A stretch of 25,213 nucleotides of DNA from positions 1-25,213 of the forward strand of contig CAYQTL010000076.1 in assembly GCA_964420405.1 (NCBI GenBank), written 5' to 3'. Position 1 is the first letter of the stretch. Each line of letters begins with the position of its first letter. Both the position numbers and the translations under genes were made by a program. This DNA comes from CAYQTL01 sp964420405 (GTDB lineage: Bacteria; Acidobacteriota; Thermoanaerobaculia; Thermoanaerobaculales; Sulfomarinibacteraceae). The notes under the pieces were generated by a model, which saw nothing but the letters and a program-made list of their open reading frames with translations, had not been told where the DNA came from and made no database searches. Below, piece by piece: positions 8,631 through 15,650 of this stretch.

Positions 8631-8638
8631 GTGGGCGC

Positions 8639-8644
8639 AGGATA
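8639..8644 (-). promoter_or_regulatory. Extended -10 (TGC-TATCCT) for a leaderless diguanylate cyclase mRNA
   Basis: Reading the minus strand, TGCTATCCT ends 8 nt before the ATG at 8630. The upstream TG makes it an extended -10. There is no Shine-Dalgarno sequence between it and the start codon, so transcription would begin within about 2 nt of the ATG. Confidence 0.45.
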
Positions 8645-8709
8645 GCAGAGGCACCCACCCCCACGGGCAACGGCGGTCACACTCCTCAGCGCTTCTGGAG
8701 CTTCCGGGG

Positions 8710-8715
8710 TAGCAT
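8710..8715 (+). promoter_or_regulatory. Candidate -10 TAGCAT for a leaderless Nudix mRNA
   Basis: TAGCAT is followed by six bases (GTCCGG) and then the ATG at 8722. No ribosome site and no clear -35 are visible. With its minus-strand counterpart at 8639-8644 it divides a 91-bp divergent promoter region. Confidence 0.4.
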
Positions 8716-8721
8716 GTCCGG

Positions 8722-9324
8722 ATGACATCCGACCCGACGCACCGACCGCCGCCGTGGGCTCACGTGGACGAAGAGGAGCTGGGCCGCTACCCGATCTTCC
8801 GGCTCGTGCGGGCCGTCCGGCGCTCGCCGGCGACGGACCACGACCATCCGTTCCTGCGTCTCGACGCGCCCGACTGGGTCAACGTGATCGCGCTGACCGC
8901 GGACCGCGGCGAGCTGGTGCTGGTCGAGCAGTTCCGGCACGGCACCGACGCAGTGACGGTGGAGATCCCGGGGGGCGCCGTCGACCCGGGCGAGAGCCCG
9001 GTGGAGGCGGCGGTCCGTGAGCTGGAGGAGGAGACCGGCTACCGGCCGCGGGACGTGCACGAGATCGGCTGGGTCGAGCCCAACCCGGCGTTCCTCTCCA
9101 ACCGATGTTGGACGTTCCTCGCGGTGGGCTGCACGCCCGACGGGGATGCGGCCCCCGATCCGTCCGAGGACATCCGGGTCCGGACGGAGCCGCTGGAGAG
9201 GTTCGACGCGCTCCTCGACGACGGCACCATCCGGCACGCACTGGTGGTGGCGGCCCGCGACCATCTCGAGCGGGGCGTGCGCCGCGGAGCTTCCTGGACC
9301 CGGTTTCTCGACCTCCGGAGGTGA
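8722..9324 (+). CDS. Nudix hydrolase, ADP-ribose pyrophosphatase-like
   Basis: 200 residues. The Nudix box GAVDPGE...REL.EE.GY runs from G85 to Y107, with R99, E100, E103 and E104 in the catalytic positions, so metal binding looks intact. The preceding ELVLVEQFRHGTDAVTVEIPGG matches the ADP-ribose/ADP-sugar pyrophosphatase subgroup, in which the (R/E)QxRxG-like stretch contacts the sugar nucleotide. These enzymes cleave ADP-ribose or ADP-sugars to AMP and sugar phosphate in the cytoplasm. The ATG is preceded by TAGCAT rather than a ribosome site. The gene ends 3 nt before the peroxiredoxin start, and its last codons contain that gene's ribosome site, so the two form an operon. Substrate identity is inferred from the subgroup only. 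Confidence 0.93.
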   Translation: MTSDPTHRPPPWAHVDEEELGRYPIFRLVRAVRRSPATDHDHPFLRLDAPDWVNVIALTADRGELVLVEQFRHGTDAVTVEIPGGAVDPGESPVEAAVRELEEETGYRPRDVHEIGWVEPNPAFLSNRCWTFLAVGCTPDGDAAPDPSEDIRVRTEPLERFDALLDDGTIRHALVVAARDHLERGVRRGASWTRFLDLRR

Positions 9325-9327
9325 AGG

Positions 9328-9777
9328 ATGCTGGCACCGGGCGACCGCTTCCCCGAGTTCGACCTCGAAGCCCAGGACGGCCGCCGGGTCCGCCGCAGCG
9401 ACCTGGCTGGACGACGCTACCTCGTCTACTTCTACCCCAAGGCCGACACCCCGGGCTGCGCGCGCGAGGCCTGCGAGCTGCGGGACGCCTGGGACGAGCT
9501 CGCCGACGCCGGCCTCGAGGTGTACGGCGTGTCGTACGACCGGCCGGAGGCGAACCGGCGGTTCGCGGAGAAGCACCGGCTCCCGTTCCCGCTGCTGTCC
9601 GACACCGGACGGGAGCTGGCCGCTGCGGCGGGCGCGACCCGCCTGCTGCTTCCAGTCCCGAAGCGGATCTCGTATCTCGTCGGCGCGGACGGGAGGGTCC
9701 TGGCGGCGTACCCGTCGGTCCGGCCGGCGAGCCACGCGCGCGAGGTGCTCGAGGACGTGCGCCGGCTCGGTGCCTGA
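9328..9777 (+). CDS. bcp: Peroxiredoxin, Bcp/PrxQ type
   Basis: 149 residues, the normal size for a thioredoxin-dependent thiol peroxidase that reduces H2O2 and organic peroxides. The motif YPKADTPGCAREACELRD carries the peroxidatic cysteine C44 and the resolving cysteine C49 five residues later, the PrxQ/Bcp spacing. The fold's remaining landmarks VYGVSYDRPEANRRFAEKH and FPLLSD follow. The start is set by GGAGGTGA (9317-9324), which overlaps the Nudix stop. It is second in a two-gene operon; ADP-ribose clearance plus peroxide removal suggests a housekeeping or oxidative-damage role. A perfect hairpin begins within the stop codon. Confidence 0.96.
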   Translation: MLAPGDRFPEFDLEAQDGRRVRRSDLAGRRYLVYFYPKADTPGCAREACELRDAWDELADAGLEVYGVSYDRPEANRRFAEKHRLPFPLLSDTGRELAAAAGATRLLLPVPKRISYLVGADGRVLAAYPSVRPASHAREVLEDVRRLGA

Positions 9778-9801
9778 TCCCCCGCCCGACGGCGGGGGAT
9801 C
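9776..9801. terminator. Perfect 11-bp hairpin over the peroxiredoxin stop
   Basis: GATCCCCCGCC (9776-9786) and GGCGGGGGATC (9791-9801) pair exactly around the tetraloop CGAC. The left arm includes the last two bases of the TGA stop. The convergent mscS gene ends 15 nt further on. No T-run follows on either strand; a bidirectional terminator or 3'-end protector is the likely role. Confidence 0.75.
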
Positions 9802-9815
9802 CCCACCGGTCACCT

Positions 9816-10643
9816 TCAGGCGCTCTTCGCCTCCTGGACGAGGTGCACGTCCTGCTGGGGGTACGGGATCGAGCAGCCGGCGGCCTCCAGCTCCTCCTTC
9901 AGCTTCCGCGTCAGGTCGAACTTGAGCCCCCAGTAGTCGGCGCCCGCACACCACGGCCGCACGACGATGTCCACCGACGACGCGCCCAGGTCCCCCACCG
10001 CGAACAGCGGCTCCGGATCGGACAGCACGCGGGCGTCGGCCGTCACCACCCGGTGGATGGTGTCGAGGGCGACCTGGATGTCGTCGTCGTAGCTGATGCC
10101 CATCACCATGTCGAGCCGGCGGGTGTCGTAGCCGTTGTAGTTCTTGATGGTCTGGCCGTAGACCTGCGAGTTCGGGACGACGATCATGACGTTGTCCGGG
10201 CTCTTCAGGGTGGTCGTGAAGAGCCCGATCTCGACCACCGACCCGGCCGTGCCGCCGACGTCGACGTAGTCGCCGACCTTGAATGGCCGGAAGGCCAGCA
10301 GCATCACACCCGCCGAGAAGCTCGACAGGGTGCCCTGCAGGGCCAGGCCGACGGCGAGGCCGGCGGCGCCGAGCACGGCGACGAGCGACGCCGTCTGGAC
10401 GCCGAACCGCTCGAGCACCATGATCGCGACCACGGCGATCAGCAGGTAGTAGACGAGGCTCGCGAGGAACGGTACCAGCGTCGGGTCCACCGAGCGGCGC
10501 TCGAGCACCCGGCGGACGGCGTTGCGCGCCCAGCCGGCGACGATCCGGCCGACGATCAGCACCACGATGGCGCCGACGACCTTCAGCCCCCAGGTGGTCA
10601 CGAACACGGTCGCTGTGTCGACGATCTGCTCCACGTTGTCCAT
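9816..10643 (-). CDS. Small-conductance mechanosensitive channel, MscS family
   Basis: 275 residues, close to E. coli MscS (286). It is an inner-membrane channel that opens under membrane tension and releases solutes on hypo-osmotic shock. Three hydrophobic spans come first. The third is the pore helix with the Gly/Ala-rich pattern LGAAGLAVGLALQGTLSSF, followed by the conserved AFRPFKVGDYVDVGGTAG of the beta domain and VPNSQVYGQTIKNY. The C-terminal cytoplasmic vestibule domain is complete. The ATG at 10643 has GGAGGGAG about 7 nt upstream. It lies 28 nt behind the DUF481 gene on the same strand, implying one transcript. Confidence 0.97.
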   Translation of the reverse strand: MDNVEQIVDTATVFVTTWGLKVVGAIVVLIVGRIVAGWARNAVRRVLERRSVDPTLVPFLASLVYYLLIAVVAIMVLERFGVQTASLVAVLGAAGLAVGLALQGTLSSFSAGVMLLAFRPFKVGDYVDVGGTAGSVVEIGLFTTTLKSPDNVMIVVPNSQVYGQTIKNYNGYDTRRLDMVMGISYDDDIQVALDTIHRVVTADARVLSDPEPLFAVGDLGASSVDIVVRPWCAGADYWGLKFDLTRKLKEELEAAGCSIPYPQQDVHLVQEAKSA

Positions 10644-10671
10644 CTCGGGCTCCCTCCGCGGCGCTCCGCCG

Positions 10672-11418
10672 TCAGAACGACACCACCAGCGACGCCTTGG
10701 TCGTGGTGTCGGTGTCGTCGTTGTCGCCGATCGGCTCGTTCCGGTAGCGGACCTCGTAGCTCAGCTTGAGTGCGAGGCGCGAGCTGATCGCGGCCTGCAG
10801 CGCCGTCTCGGAGGTCAGGCGCCAGTCGGAGCTGTCGTCGAAGTTCGGGTACCACAGCAGTCGCTCGGTGAACGACGCGGTGTCGCTGAGCGCCCACGCG
10901 TAGGCGAGCCCCGCGACGCCGCCGACGTAGTCCACGTCGGGCTCGGGCTCGACCCTGTCCTCGTCGGTCCAGGTGAGACCGGCGTCGAACGACAGCGTGT
11001 GGGTCGGACCCGTCAGCACCGCGTACGCCACCCCGACCTCGCCGATCAGGAGGAGGTCGTAGCCCGCGAACTCGTCCTGCTCGCCGCTGATGCCCGCGAA
11101 CAGCGTCCACCGTCCGCCGAGCGCCCGCGTTCCCCGGATTCCGGCGACGTAGCGCTCGGCGGTGGTCACCGAGTCCTCCTCGGACTGGGTGAAGCGCGCG
11201 CGCAATGCGAGGCCCCACGGATCGGCCTCGCGGTCGAGCGTGAAGTCCAGACCGAACGTCTGGGTGTCCGAGTTGCCGCTGGTCGCCACGTAGGCCAGGC
11301 CGAGCGCTCCAGTCCACGGGCTCTCGTCGGCGGCCTCCTCGTCCTGGGCGGCCGCGATCGGAGCCAGCGCCATCACCAGCACGACGGCGCACGCTCCCTT
11401 CCACCACTGTCCCTTCAT
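10672..11418 (-). CDS. DUF481 (YdiY-like) outer-membrane beta-barrel
   Basis: 248 residues. The signal peptide is KGQWWKGACAVVLVMALAPIAAAQ. The mature part begins SPWTGALGLAYVATSGNSDT, which matches the DUF481 opening 'W.G...g...tsGNtdt'. Alternating amphipathic strands follow, and the chain ends in phenylalanine (ASLVVSF), the usual C-terminal recognition residue for outer-membrane barrels. DUF481 proteins are often annotated as putative salt-induced outer-membrane proteins; their transport role is not established. The ATG at 11418 is supported by GGGGAGGG about 5 nt upstream; an upstream GTG extension to 11523 would bury the signal peptide. The following gene is an MscS channel, giving the operon an osmotic theme by inference. 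Confidence 0.9.
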   Translation of the reverse strand: MKGQWWKGACAVVLVMALAPIAAAQDEEAADESPWTGALGLAYVATSGNSDTQTFGLDFTLDREADPWGLALRARFTQSEEDSVTTAERYVAGIRGTRALGGRWTLFAGISGEQDEFAGYDLLLIGEVGVAYAVLTGPTHTLSFDAGLTWTDEDRVEPEPDVDYVGGVAGLAYAWALSDTASFTERLLWYPNFDDSSDWRLTSETALQAAISSRLALKLSYEVRYRNEPIGDNDDTDTTTKASLVVSF

Positions 11419-11526
11419 GCTGCCCTCCCCTTCCGGTGTGGCCGGGGCGTGTCGCAGACCCTCCCGACCGAGCCCGGCGCGGTCGTCCCCCCGGGCTCCA
11501 CCTGCGTGTGCTCTCGATACCACGCG

Positions 11527-11532
11527 ATCATA
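11527..11532 (-). promoter_or_regulatory. Candidate -10 TATGAT for the DUF481-mscS operon
   Basis: The minus strand reads GGTTATGATCGC about 110 nt before the DUF481 start. It is one of few AT-rich spots in the 183-bp divergent gap (11419-11601). No good -35 lies 16-18 nt upstream. The rest of the gap shows no ORF or RNA I can support. Confidence 0.3.
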
Positions 11533-11588
11533 ACCTCATCACGACAGCCGCGGCATTCCCGTCCGGGGTCCGGGATCCGCCCGGCGGC

Positions 11589-11594
11589 TATACT
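11589..11594 (+). promoter_or_regulatory. -10 element TATACT for a leaderless histidine-kinase mRNA
   Basis: TATACT is a near-consensus -10, followed by seven bases (CGGAGCC) and then GTG at 11602. Transcription would start at about the GTG itself. There is no standard ribosome site at normal spacing (the GGAG here is too close to the start) and no clear -35. Confidence 0.5.
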
Positions 11595-11601
11595 CGGAGC
11601 C

Positions 11602-14055
11602 GTGAGGCCGAGCGGTGACACCGACGGCGACGAGACCGCCGCGGATCGGCGAGCGGGCTCGCTGCCGATCACCGGCGCCCTGACGGTGGGTCTCGTGACC
11701 GTCGCGTTGCACGCGGCCGTGCCGTGGCGGGGCGATCCTTCGGACGCGGTGGTCATGGCCGCCGTGATCGTCCTGCTCGCCGGCCTCGCCGGATGGTCGT
11801 TCCACCTCCGGTGGCGCGCGCTCGAAGACCGGGTCGACCGTTCCATCCGCGACGTCATGGCGGTGATCGCGGCCGGTGCCGCGGGAACGATCACCGCCGT
11901 GGCGGGTGCCGACGACCCCGCCCACGCGGGCGGTGTGGCGGGGCTCGCCTGGACCGCCGGCCAGGGCGCCGCCGTCCTGCTCGTGCTGCTCTGGTTCCCT
12001 CCAGCTGGCCGGAGACGACCCAGGATACCCGCGGGGACGGTCCGCGTTGCAGCCGCCGTGGCAGCCGCCGCACTCGCGTGGCTCGTGGTTCGGCCGACGG
12101 TGCCGTGGCATCCCCGACAGCCGGTGGACGTGTCCGAGCTCGGCCTCGCCGCACTCTTCCTGGTGGCCGCGGGCTCGGTGCTGGCTGGTCCCCGCGGCGG
12201 GCCGGACCGGTCGGAGACGCTGCTGGGCGCCGCCGCACTTCTGCTGGCCGCCAGCCACGGCCTGTTGGCGTTCTCGAGGGACTGGCTGGACTCGCCGGCG
12301 ATGTGGTCACGCGCCCTGGCTGCGCTGGCGCTGAGCGTACCGCTCGCCGGGACCCTGCGGGACCACGTCGCGCTGCTGCACTCGCAGACCAACCTGTCGC
12401 ACCGGTACGCGCTCACCCAGCGCCGGATCCGCGGCCTACTGGACGCGCTGCCCGTGCTGGTCCTGTCGGTGGATGCCGCGCTTCGGGTACGGTACTCGAA
12501 CCGGGCGGCCTCGCTGATCACCGGCGGCCCGGACGACGGCGGACACGAGGCGCAGCCGTGGCTGGATCGGATCCACCCCGAGGACCGCGGCGCGGTGCAG
12601 TCCGCCATCCGCGCCGTGTCCGGCGGCGGGTCGCCGGGCTGGGAGGGGGTCGTGCGGGCGACCGACCGGGACGAGAGCCTGCACTGGCTGAGCCTGCAGG
12701 CCCGGCCGATGACCGACCCGCTCGACGCCGCTCCGCTCGTCGAGCTGGTCGCCACCGACGTGACCGACCTGCTCATCGCGCGGCGGACGAGCGAGTCCCG
12801 CCAGACCCGGCTCGCGTTCCTGGCGAACGTCGCCCAGACCCTCGCCGGGGAGACCGCCGAGAGCCGGATCGTGGACCGCCTGCTCGACATGGGCCGCGAG
12901 ATCTTCCCCGCGGTCGGCGTCACCCTGTACCGGCCGTCGGGCGACGAGCACCGCCTCCGGGTCGTCGCCGCGGCGGGGGTCGCCCTCGAGCAGCCGTCCG
13001 GCGCGGCCGTCGACACGACGGCGGCGGGGCCGCGGCACGGCGCCTGGCAGGCCTTCCACGAGGGGTTCCCCCGCCAGTCTCCGGTCGCCGAGAGCGGCGC
13101 ACGCGACGGCGACGTCGTGCGGCTCGGCGCGGCCGGATGCAGCCACGTCCTGCATCTGCCGCTGCTGGCGGCGGGGACGCCGACAGGCGTGGCCTCCTGG
13201 ACCCTCACGGAGCCCGCCGATCTCGCAACCGACGTAATCGACCTGCTGACCCAGCTCGGATTCCTCGTCGGGGGCGCGGTGTACCTGTCCCAGCTGGTCC
13301 GCGAGCTCGACGAGCAGCGGGCGGTGGCGATGGAGGCGTCGCGGCTCAAGTCGGAGTTCCTGGCGAACACCTCCCACGAGCTGCGCACCCCGCTGACGGC
13401 GATTCTCGGGTTCCTGCGCCTGATCCTCGACGGCTCGGTGGAGGACCGCGCGAAGCAGGCGGACTTCCTCCGCATCGCCCACGAGTCGGCCGAGAAGCTG
13501 CTGACCATCATCAACGACGTCCTCGACCTGGCGAAGATCGAGGCCGGCCGGCTCGAGGTCCATCGCGCGCCGGTGCCGATGCCGTCGGTGCTGGCCGACG
13601 TCTCGCGGCTGTTCGTCCACCAGATGCGGGGCCGCGGCCTGCGGTTCGAGATCGAGGACGAGTCCGGCCAGGCGGTCGCCTGGGCCGACCCCGACCGGGT
13701 GCTCCAGATCCTCACCAACCTGCTGTCCAACGCCATCAAGTTCACGCCGCGGGGCGGCTGGGTGTCGCTGCGCTGCGGCACCTCCCGGGACGGGTGCGTC
13801 GAGCTGACGGTGCGGGACAGCGGCGTCGGCCTCGCCGAGGGCGAGCTCGACCGCGTGTTCGCCTCGTTCTACCAGGTCGACGGCTCGAGCACGCGCCAGC
13901 ACGGCGGGACCGGGCTCGGCCTGACGATCTCCCGGAGACTGGCCGAGCTGATGGGCGGGTCGCTGAGCCTCGACAGCGAGGGACCCGACGCCGGAACCAC
14001 GGCCACGCTGACCCTGCGGCCCTACCGCGACGACACCGCCACGACCGAGACCTGA
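11602..14055 (+). CDS. Membrane sensor histidine kinase (multi-TM, PAS, GAF, HisKA-HATPase)
   Basis: 817 residues from GTG 11602. The first ~260 residues hold six to eight hydrophobic spans, a membrane sensor region. A PAS domain follows (LLDALPVLVLSVDAALRVRYSN through the 'IHPEDR' segment), then a GAF-like domain. The HisKA box is FLANTSHELRTPLTAI with phospho-acceptor H592. The ATPase boxes are complete: N (ILTNLLSNAIKFTP), G1 (VRDSGVGL), F (FASFYQVD) and G2 (GGTGLGLTIS). There is no receiver domain and no response-regulator gene nearby, so it is an orphan kinase. The open frame extends far upstream but only over antisense to DUF481/mscS; the GTG is chosen for the TATACT just before it and the onset of a hydrophobic N-terminus. 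The signal sensed is unknown. It lies directly upstream of the efflux operon but 257 bp apart. Confidence 0.93.
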   Translation: MRPSGDTDGDETAADRRAGSLPITGALTVGLVTVALHAAVPWRGDPSDAVVMAAVIVLLAGLAGWSFHLRWRALEDRVDRSIRDVMAVIAAGAAGTITAVAGADDPAHAGGVAGLAWTAGQGAAVLLVLLWFPPAGRRRPRIPAGTVRVAAAVAAAALAWLVVRPTVPWHPRQPVDVSELGLAALFLVAAGSVLAGPRGGPDRSETLLGAAALLLAASHGLLAFSRDWLDSPAMWSRALAALALSVPLAGTLRDHVALLHSQTNLSHRYALTQRRIRGLLDALPVLVLSVDAALRVRYSNRAASLITGGPDDGGHEAQPWLDRIHPEDRGAVQSAIRAVSGGGSPGWEGVVRATDRDESLHWLSLQARPMTDPLDAAPLVELVATDVTDLLIARRTSESRQTRLAFLANVAQTLAGETAESRIVDRLLDMGREIFPAVGVTLYRPSGDEHRLRVVAAAGVALEQPSGAAVDTTAAGPRHGAWQAFHEGFPRQSPVAESGARDGDVVRLGAAGCSHVLHLPLLAAGTPTGVASWTLTEPADLATDVIDLLTQLGFLVGGAVYLSQLVRELDEQRAVAMEASRLKSEFLANTSHELRTPLTAILGFLRLILDGSVEDRAKQADFLRIAHESAEKLLTIINDVLDLAKIEAGRLEVHRAPVPMPSVLADVSRLFVHQMRGRGLRFEIEDESGQAVAWADPDRVLQILTNLLSNAIKFTPRGGWVSLRCGTSRDGCVELTVRDSGVGLAEGELDRVFASFYQVDGSSTRQHGGTGLGLTISRRLAELMGGSLSLDSEGPDAGTTATLTLRPYRDDTATTET

Positions 14056-14182
14056 GCGGCCGTCCCGGATGAGCGAAGGCAGTCGGAGCGCACGCCTCCG
14101 CCGGCGCAGGTGGCGGGGACCCGCCTCGACCGTGCGGCAGGCTCGACTCCCGGACGAGGCTCTCGCAGCGGCCCCGGAGATG

Positions 14183-14212
14183 TTGAGACCCTTGATGTCC
14201 GACTGCTATCCT
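14183..14212 (+). promoter_or_regulatory. Upstream promoter P1 of the efflux operon
   Basis: TTGAGA (14183-14188), an 18-bp spacer, then TATCCT (14207-14212) with an upstream TG, making an extended -10. Six bases later is an ATG (14219). The hexamer overlaps a short hairpin, ATCCT-CGA-AGGAT (14208-14220), and ATCCTCG recurs at 14225-14231. These repeats could be a binding site, but they are short. Confidence 0.5.
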
Positions 14213-14218
14213 CGAAGG

Positions 14219-14284
14219 ATGGGCATCCTCGCACACGGCGCCGGTGAGGGGTTGACACGGGAAATGCTTCATGTATATTCCTAA
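14219..14284 (+). CDS. Possible 21-codon leader peptide of the efflux operon
   Basis: An ATG six bases after the P1 -10 opens a 21-codon frame, MGILAHGAGEGLTREMLHVYS, ending in TAA at 14282-14284, 28 nt before the outer-membrane factor start. It runs through the P2 promoter (-35 and -10), so it would be translated only from P1 transcripts. Codons for Thr, Glu and Met are unremarkable and there is no run of one amino acid to suggest classical attenuation. It may be a chance ORF; its position between two promoters is the reason to record it. A longer frame to 14069 is also open but has no start signal. Confidence 0.25.
   Translation: MGILAHGAGEGLTREMLHVYS
14252..14279 (+). promoter_or_regulatory. 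Strong sigma-70-like promoter P2 of the efflux operon
   Basis: Consensus TTGACA (14252-14257), a 16-bp spacer and TATATT (14274-14279). This is the best promoter match in the window and sits in the most AT-rich patch (about 14261-14293). Transcription would start near 14286, giving a leader of about 27 nt containing the ribosome site. A loose dyad CAT-N4-ATT-N4-AAT-N4-ATG spans 14270-14293 across the -10 and start; it is too degenerate to call an operator but is the obvious place for one. Confidence 0.8.
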
Positions 14285-14312
14285 ATGGTTATGTGGTGAA
14301 GGAGGAGCGACG

Positions 14313-15650
14313 ATGCGAGTCCCCGCCCTCGTTCTAGCGCTGGCCGCCGCGGCGCCCCCGGCGGCAACCGCCGACCTGCTGTCGCTCGAGCAGGCGATCG
14401 CGCGCGCACTCGGGCGCAACCCGAGCATGGCAGCGGTATCCAGCCGGGCCGCCGCCGCCGCGGCAGACGCCGACCGTGCCCGCGGCGGTCGCCTGCCGAC
14501 CGTCGACGTGTCCGCGTCCTACCACGGCACCGACTCCCCTGCGGAGGTGTTCGCGCTCCAGCTCAACCAGGAGAGGTTCGACATGGACGCGTTCTTCGGC
14601 TCCGACCCGAACTCGCCTGACTGGCTCGACACCTTCGTCACCAGTCTCGAGGTGCGCCAGCCGGTCTACACCGGCGGCGAGCTGTCGGCGCGCATCCGCC
14701 AGGCCGAGACCATGGCGGACGCAGCCGACCGGACACTCGCTCACGAGCGCCGCCGCGTGGCCTTCGAGGCCGCCGCCGCGTTCCTCGACCTGGTCACCGC
14801 GCGCGAGCGCGCCGCGGTGCTCGAAAGGGCACGCGCCACCACCGCCGGCCACGTCGAGCTGGCCCGCGCCTTCGCCGGGCAGGGGATGCTGCTCGACGCG
14901 GAGGTGCTGCAGGCCGAGGTCCACCTCGCAGAGATGGACGAGATGGTGGCCCACGCCCGCAACGGCGCACGCCTCGCCGAGGCGGCCCTCAACCACGCGA
15001 TGGGCGAGCCGCTCGAGCGCCACTGGCAGCTCGCCGAGCTGCCGCCGCCGGAACCGCCCGCCGGGGATCTCGCCGATCTCGTCGCACGGGCGCTGACCGA
15101 CCGCGAGGACCTTGCACGCGCCCGGCTCGAGGTCGAGGCCGGCCGCCTCGAAGAGCGCGTGGCGCGGTCGGAGTTCCTGCCCGAGGTCGCCCTGGTGGGC
15201 CGCTACGACCTCTACGACGACACCCTCCTCGGAGCCCACGGAAGATCGGGTGCGGTGATGGCCGTGGCCCGCCTCAACGTGTTCAACGGCGGATCGGACG
15301 ACGCCGCCGTCGAGGCCGCCCGCCATCGGACGGCCGCCCACACCCACGACCTGCGGAGGTTCGAGGACGGCATCCGGCTCCAGGTCGAGCGGGCGTACTA
15401 CGACCTCGAGACGGCGGGCGACCGTCGTGCCACCGCCGGCCAGGCGGTCGAGGCCGCCCGGGAGACGCTCCGTGTCCGCGAGCGCCGGTTCCGTCAGGGT
15501 CTCGACCGGATGATCGACCTGCAAGACGCCGACACCGCGCTGCGCGAAGCCGAGCTGCGGCAGGTCTCGGCCCGGGCCGACGCGTCCCGGGCCTCCCTCC
15601 GCCTGCGCTTCGCGATCGGCGCTCCGATCGCCGAGGAGAGTGCACCATGA
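14313..15650 (+). CDS. TolC-family outer-membrane efflux protein
   Basis: 445 residues, usual for the family. It forms the outer-membrane channel of a tripartite pump. A signal peptide (RVPALVLALAAAAPPAATA) precedes the first conserved stretch LLSLEQAIARALGRNPSMAA. Two repeats of long Ala/Glu/Arg-rich helices follow, with the typical AYYDLETA..R and VRERRFRQGLDRMIDLQDADTALREAE segments near the end of the second repeat. The ATG at 14313 is chosen because AAGGAGGAG lies 5-7 nt upstream; an earlier in-frame ATG at 14271 would place residues before the signal peptide and lies within the promoter. It overlaps the adaptor gene by ATGA. Confidence 0.95.
   Translation: MRVPALVLALAAAAPPAATADLLSLEQAIARALGRNPSMAAVSSRAAAAAADADRARGGRLPTVDVSASYHGTDSPAEVFALQLNQERFDMDAFFGSDPNSPDWLDTFVTSLEVRQPVYTGGELSARIRQAETMADAADRTLAHERRRVAFEAAAAFLDLVTARERAAVLERARATTAGHVELARAFAGQGMLLDAEVLQAEVHLAEMDEMVAHARNGARLAEAALNHAMGEPLERHWQLAELPPPEPPAGDLADLVARALTDREDLARARLEVEAGRLEERVARSEFLPEVALVGRYDLYDDTLLGAHGRSGAVMAVARLNVFNGGSDDAAVEAARHRTAAHTHDLRRFEDGIRLQVERAYYDLETAGDRRATAGQAVEAARETLRVRERRFRQGLDRMIDLQDADTALREAELRQVSARADASRASLRLRFAIGAPIAEESAP

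Noticed and set aside
7188..8645. Long plus-strand frame opposite the diguanylate cyclase.
   Set aside because: Composition (His, Arg, Gln, Glu) is the antisense image of the GGDEF gene; no family features.
10522..11601. In-frame upstream extension of the histidine kinase.
   Set aside because: It runs antisense through DUF481 and mscS. The GTG at 11602 with TATACT before it and the hydrophobic N-terminus after it gives a normal start.
14270..14293. Dyad CAT-N4-ATT-N4-AAT-N4-ATG over promoter P2 as a firm operator.
   Set aside because: Only half of the positions are symmetric, which AT-rich sequence can give by chance. It is mentioned only as a place to look.
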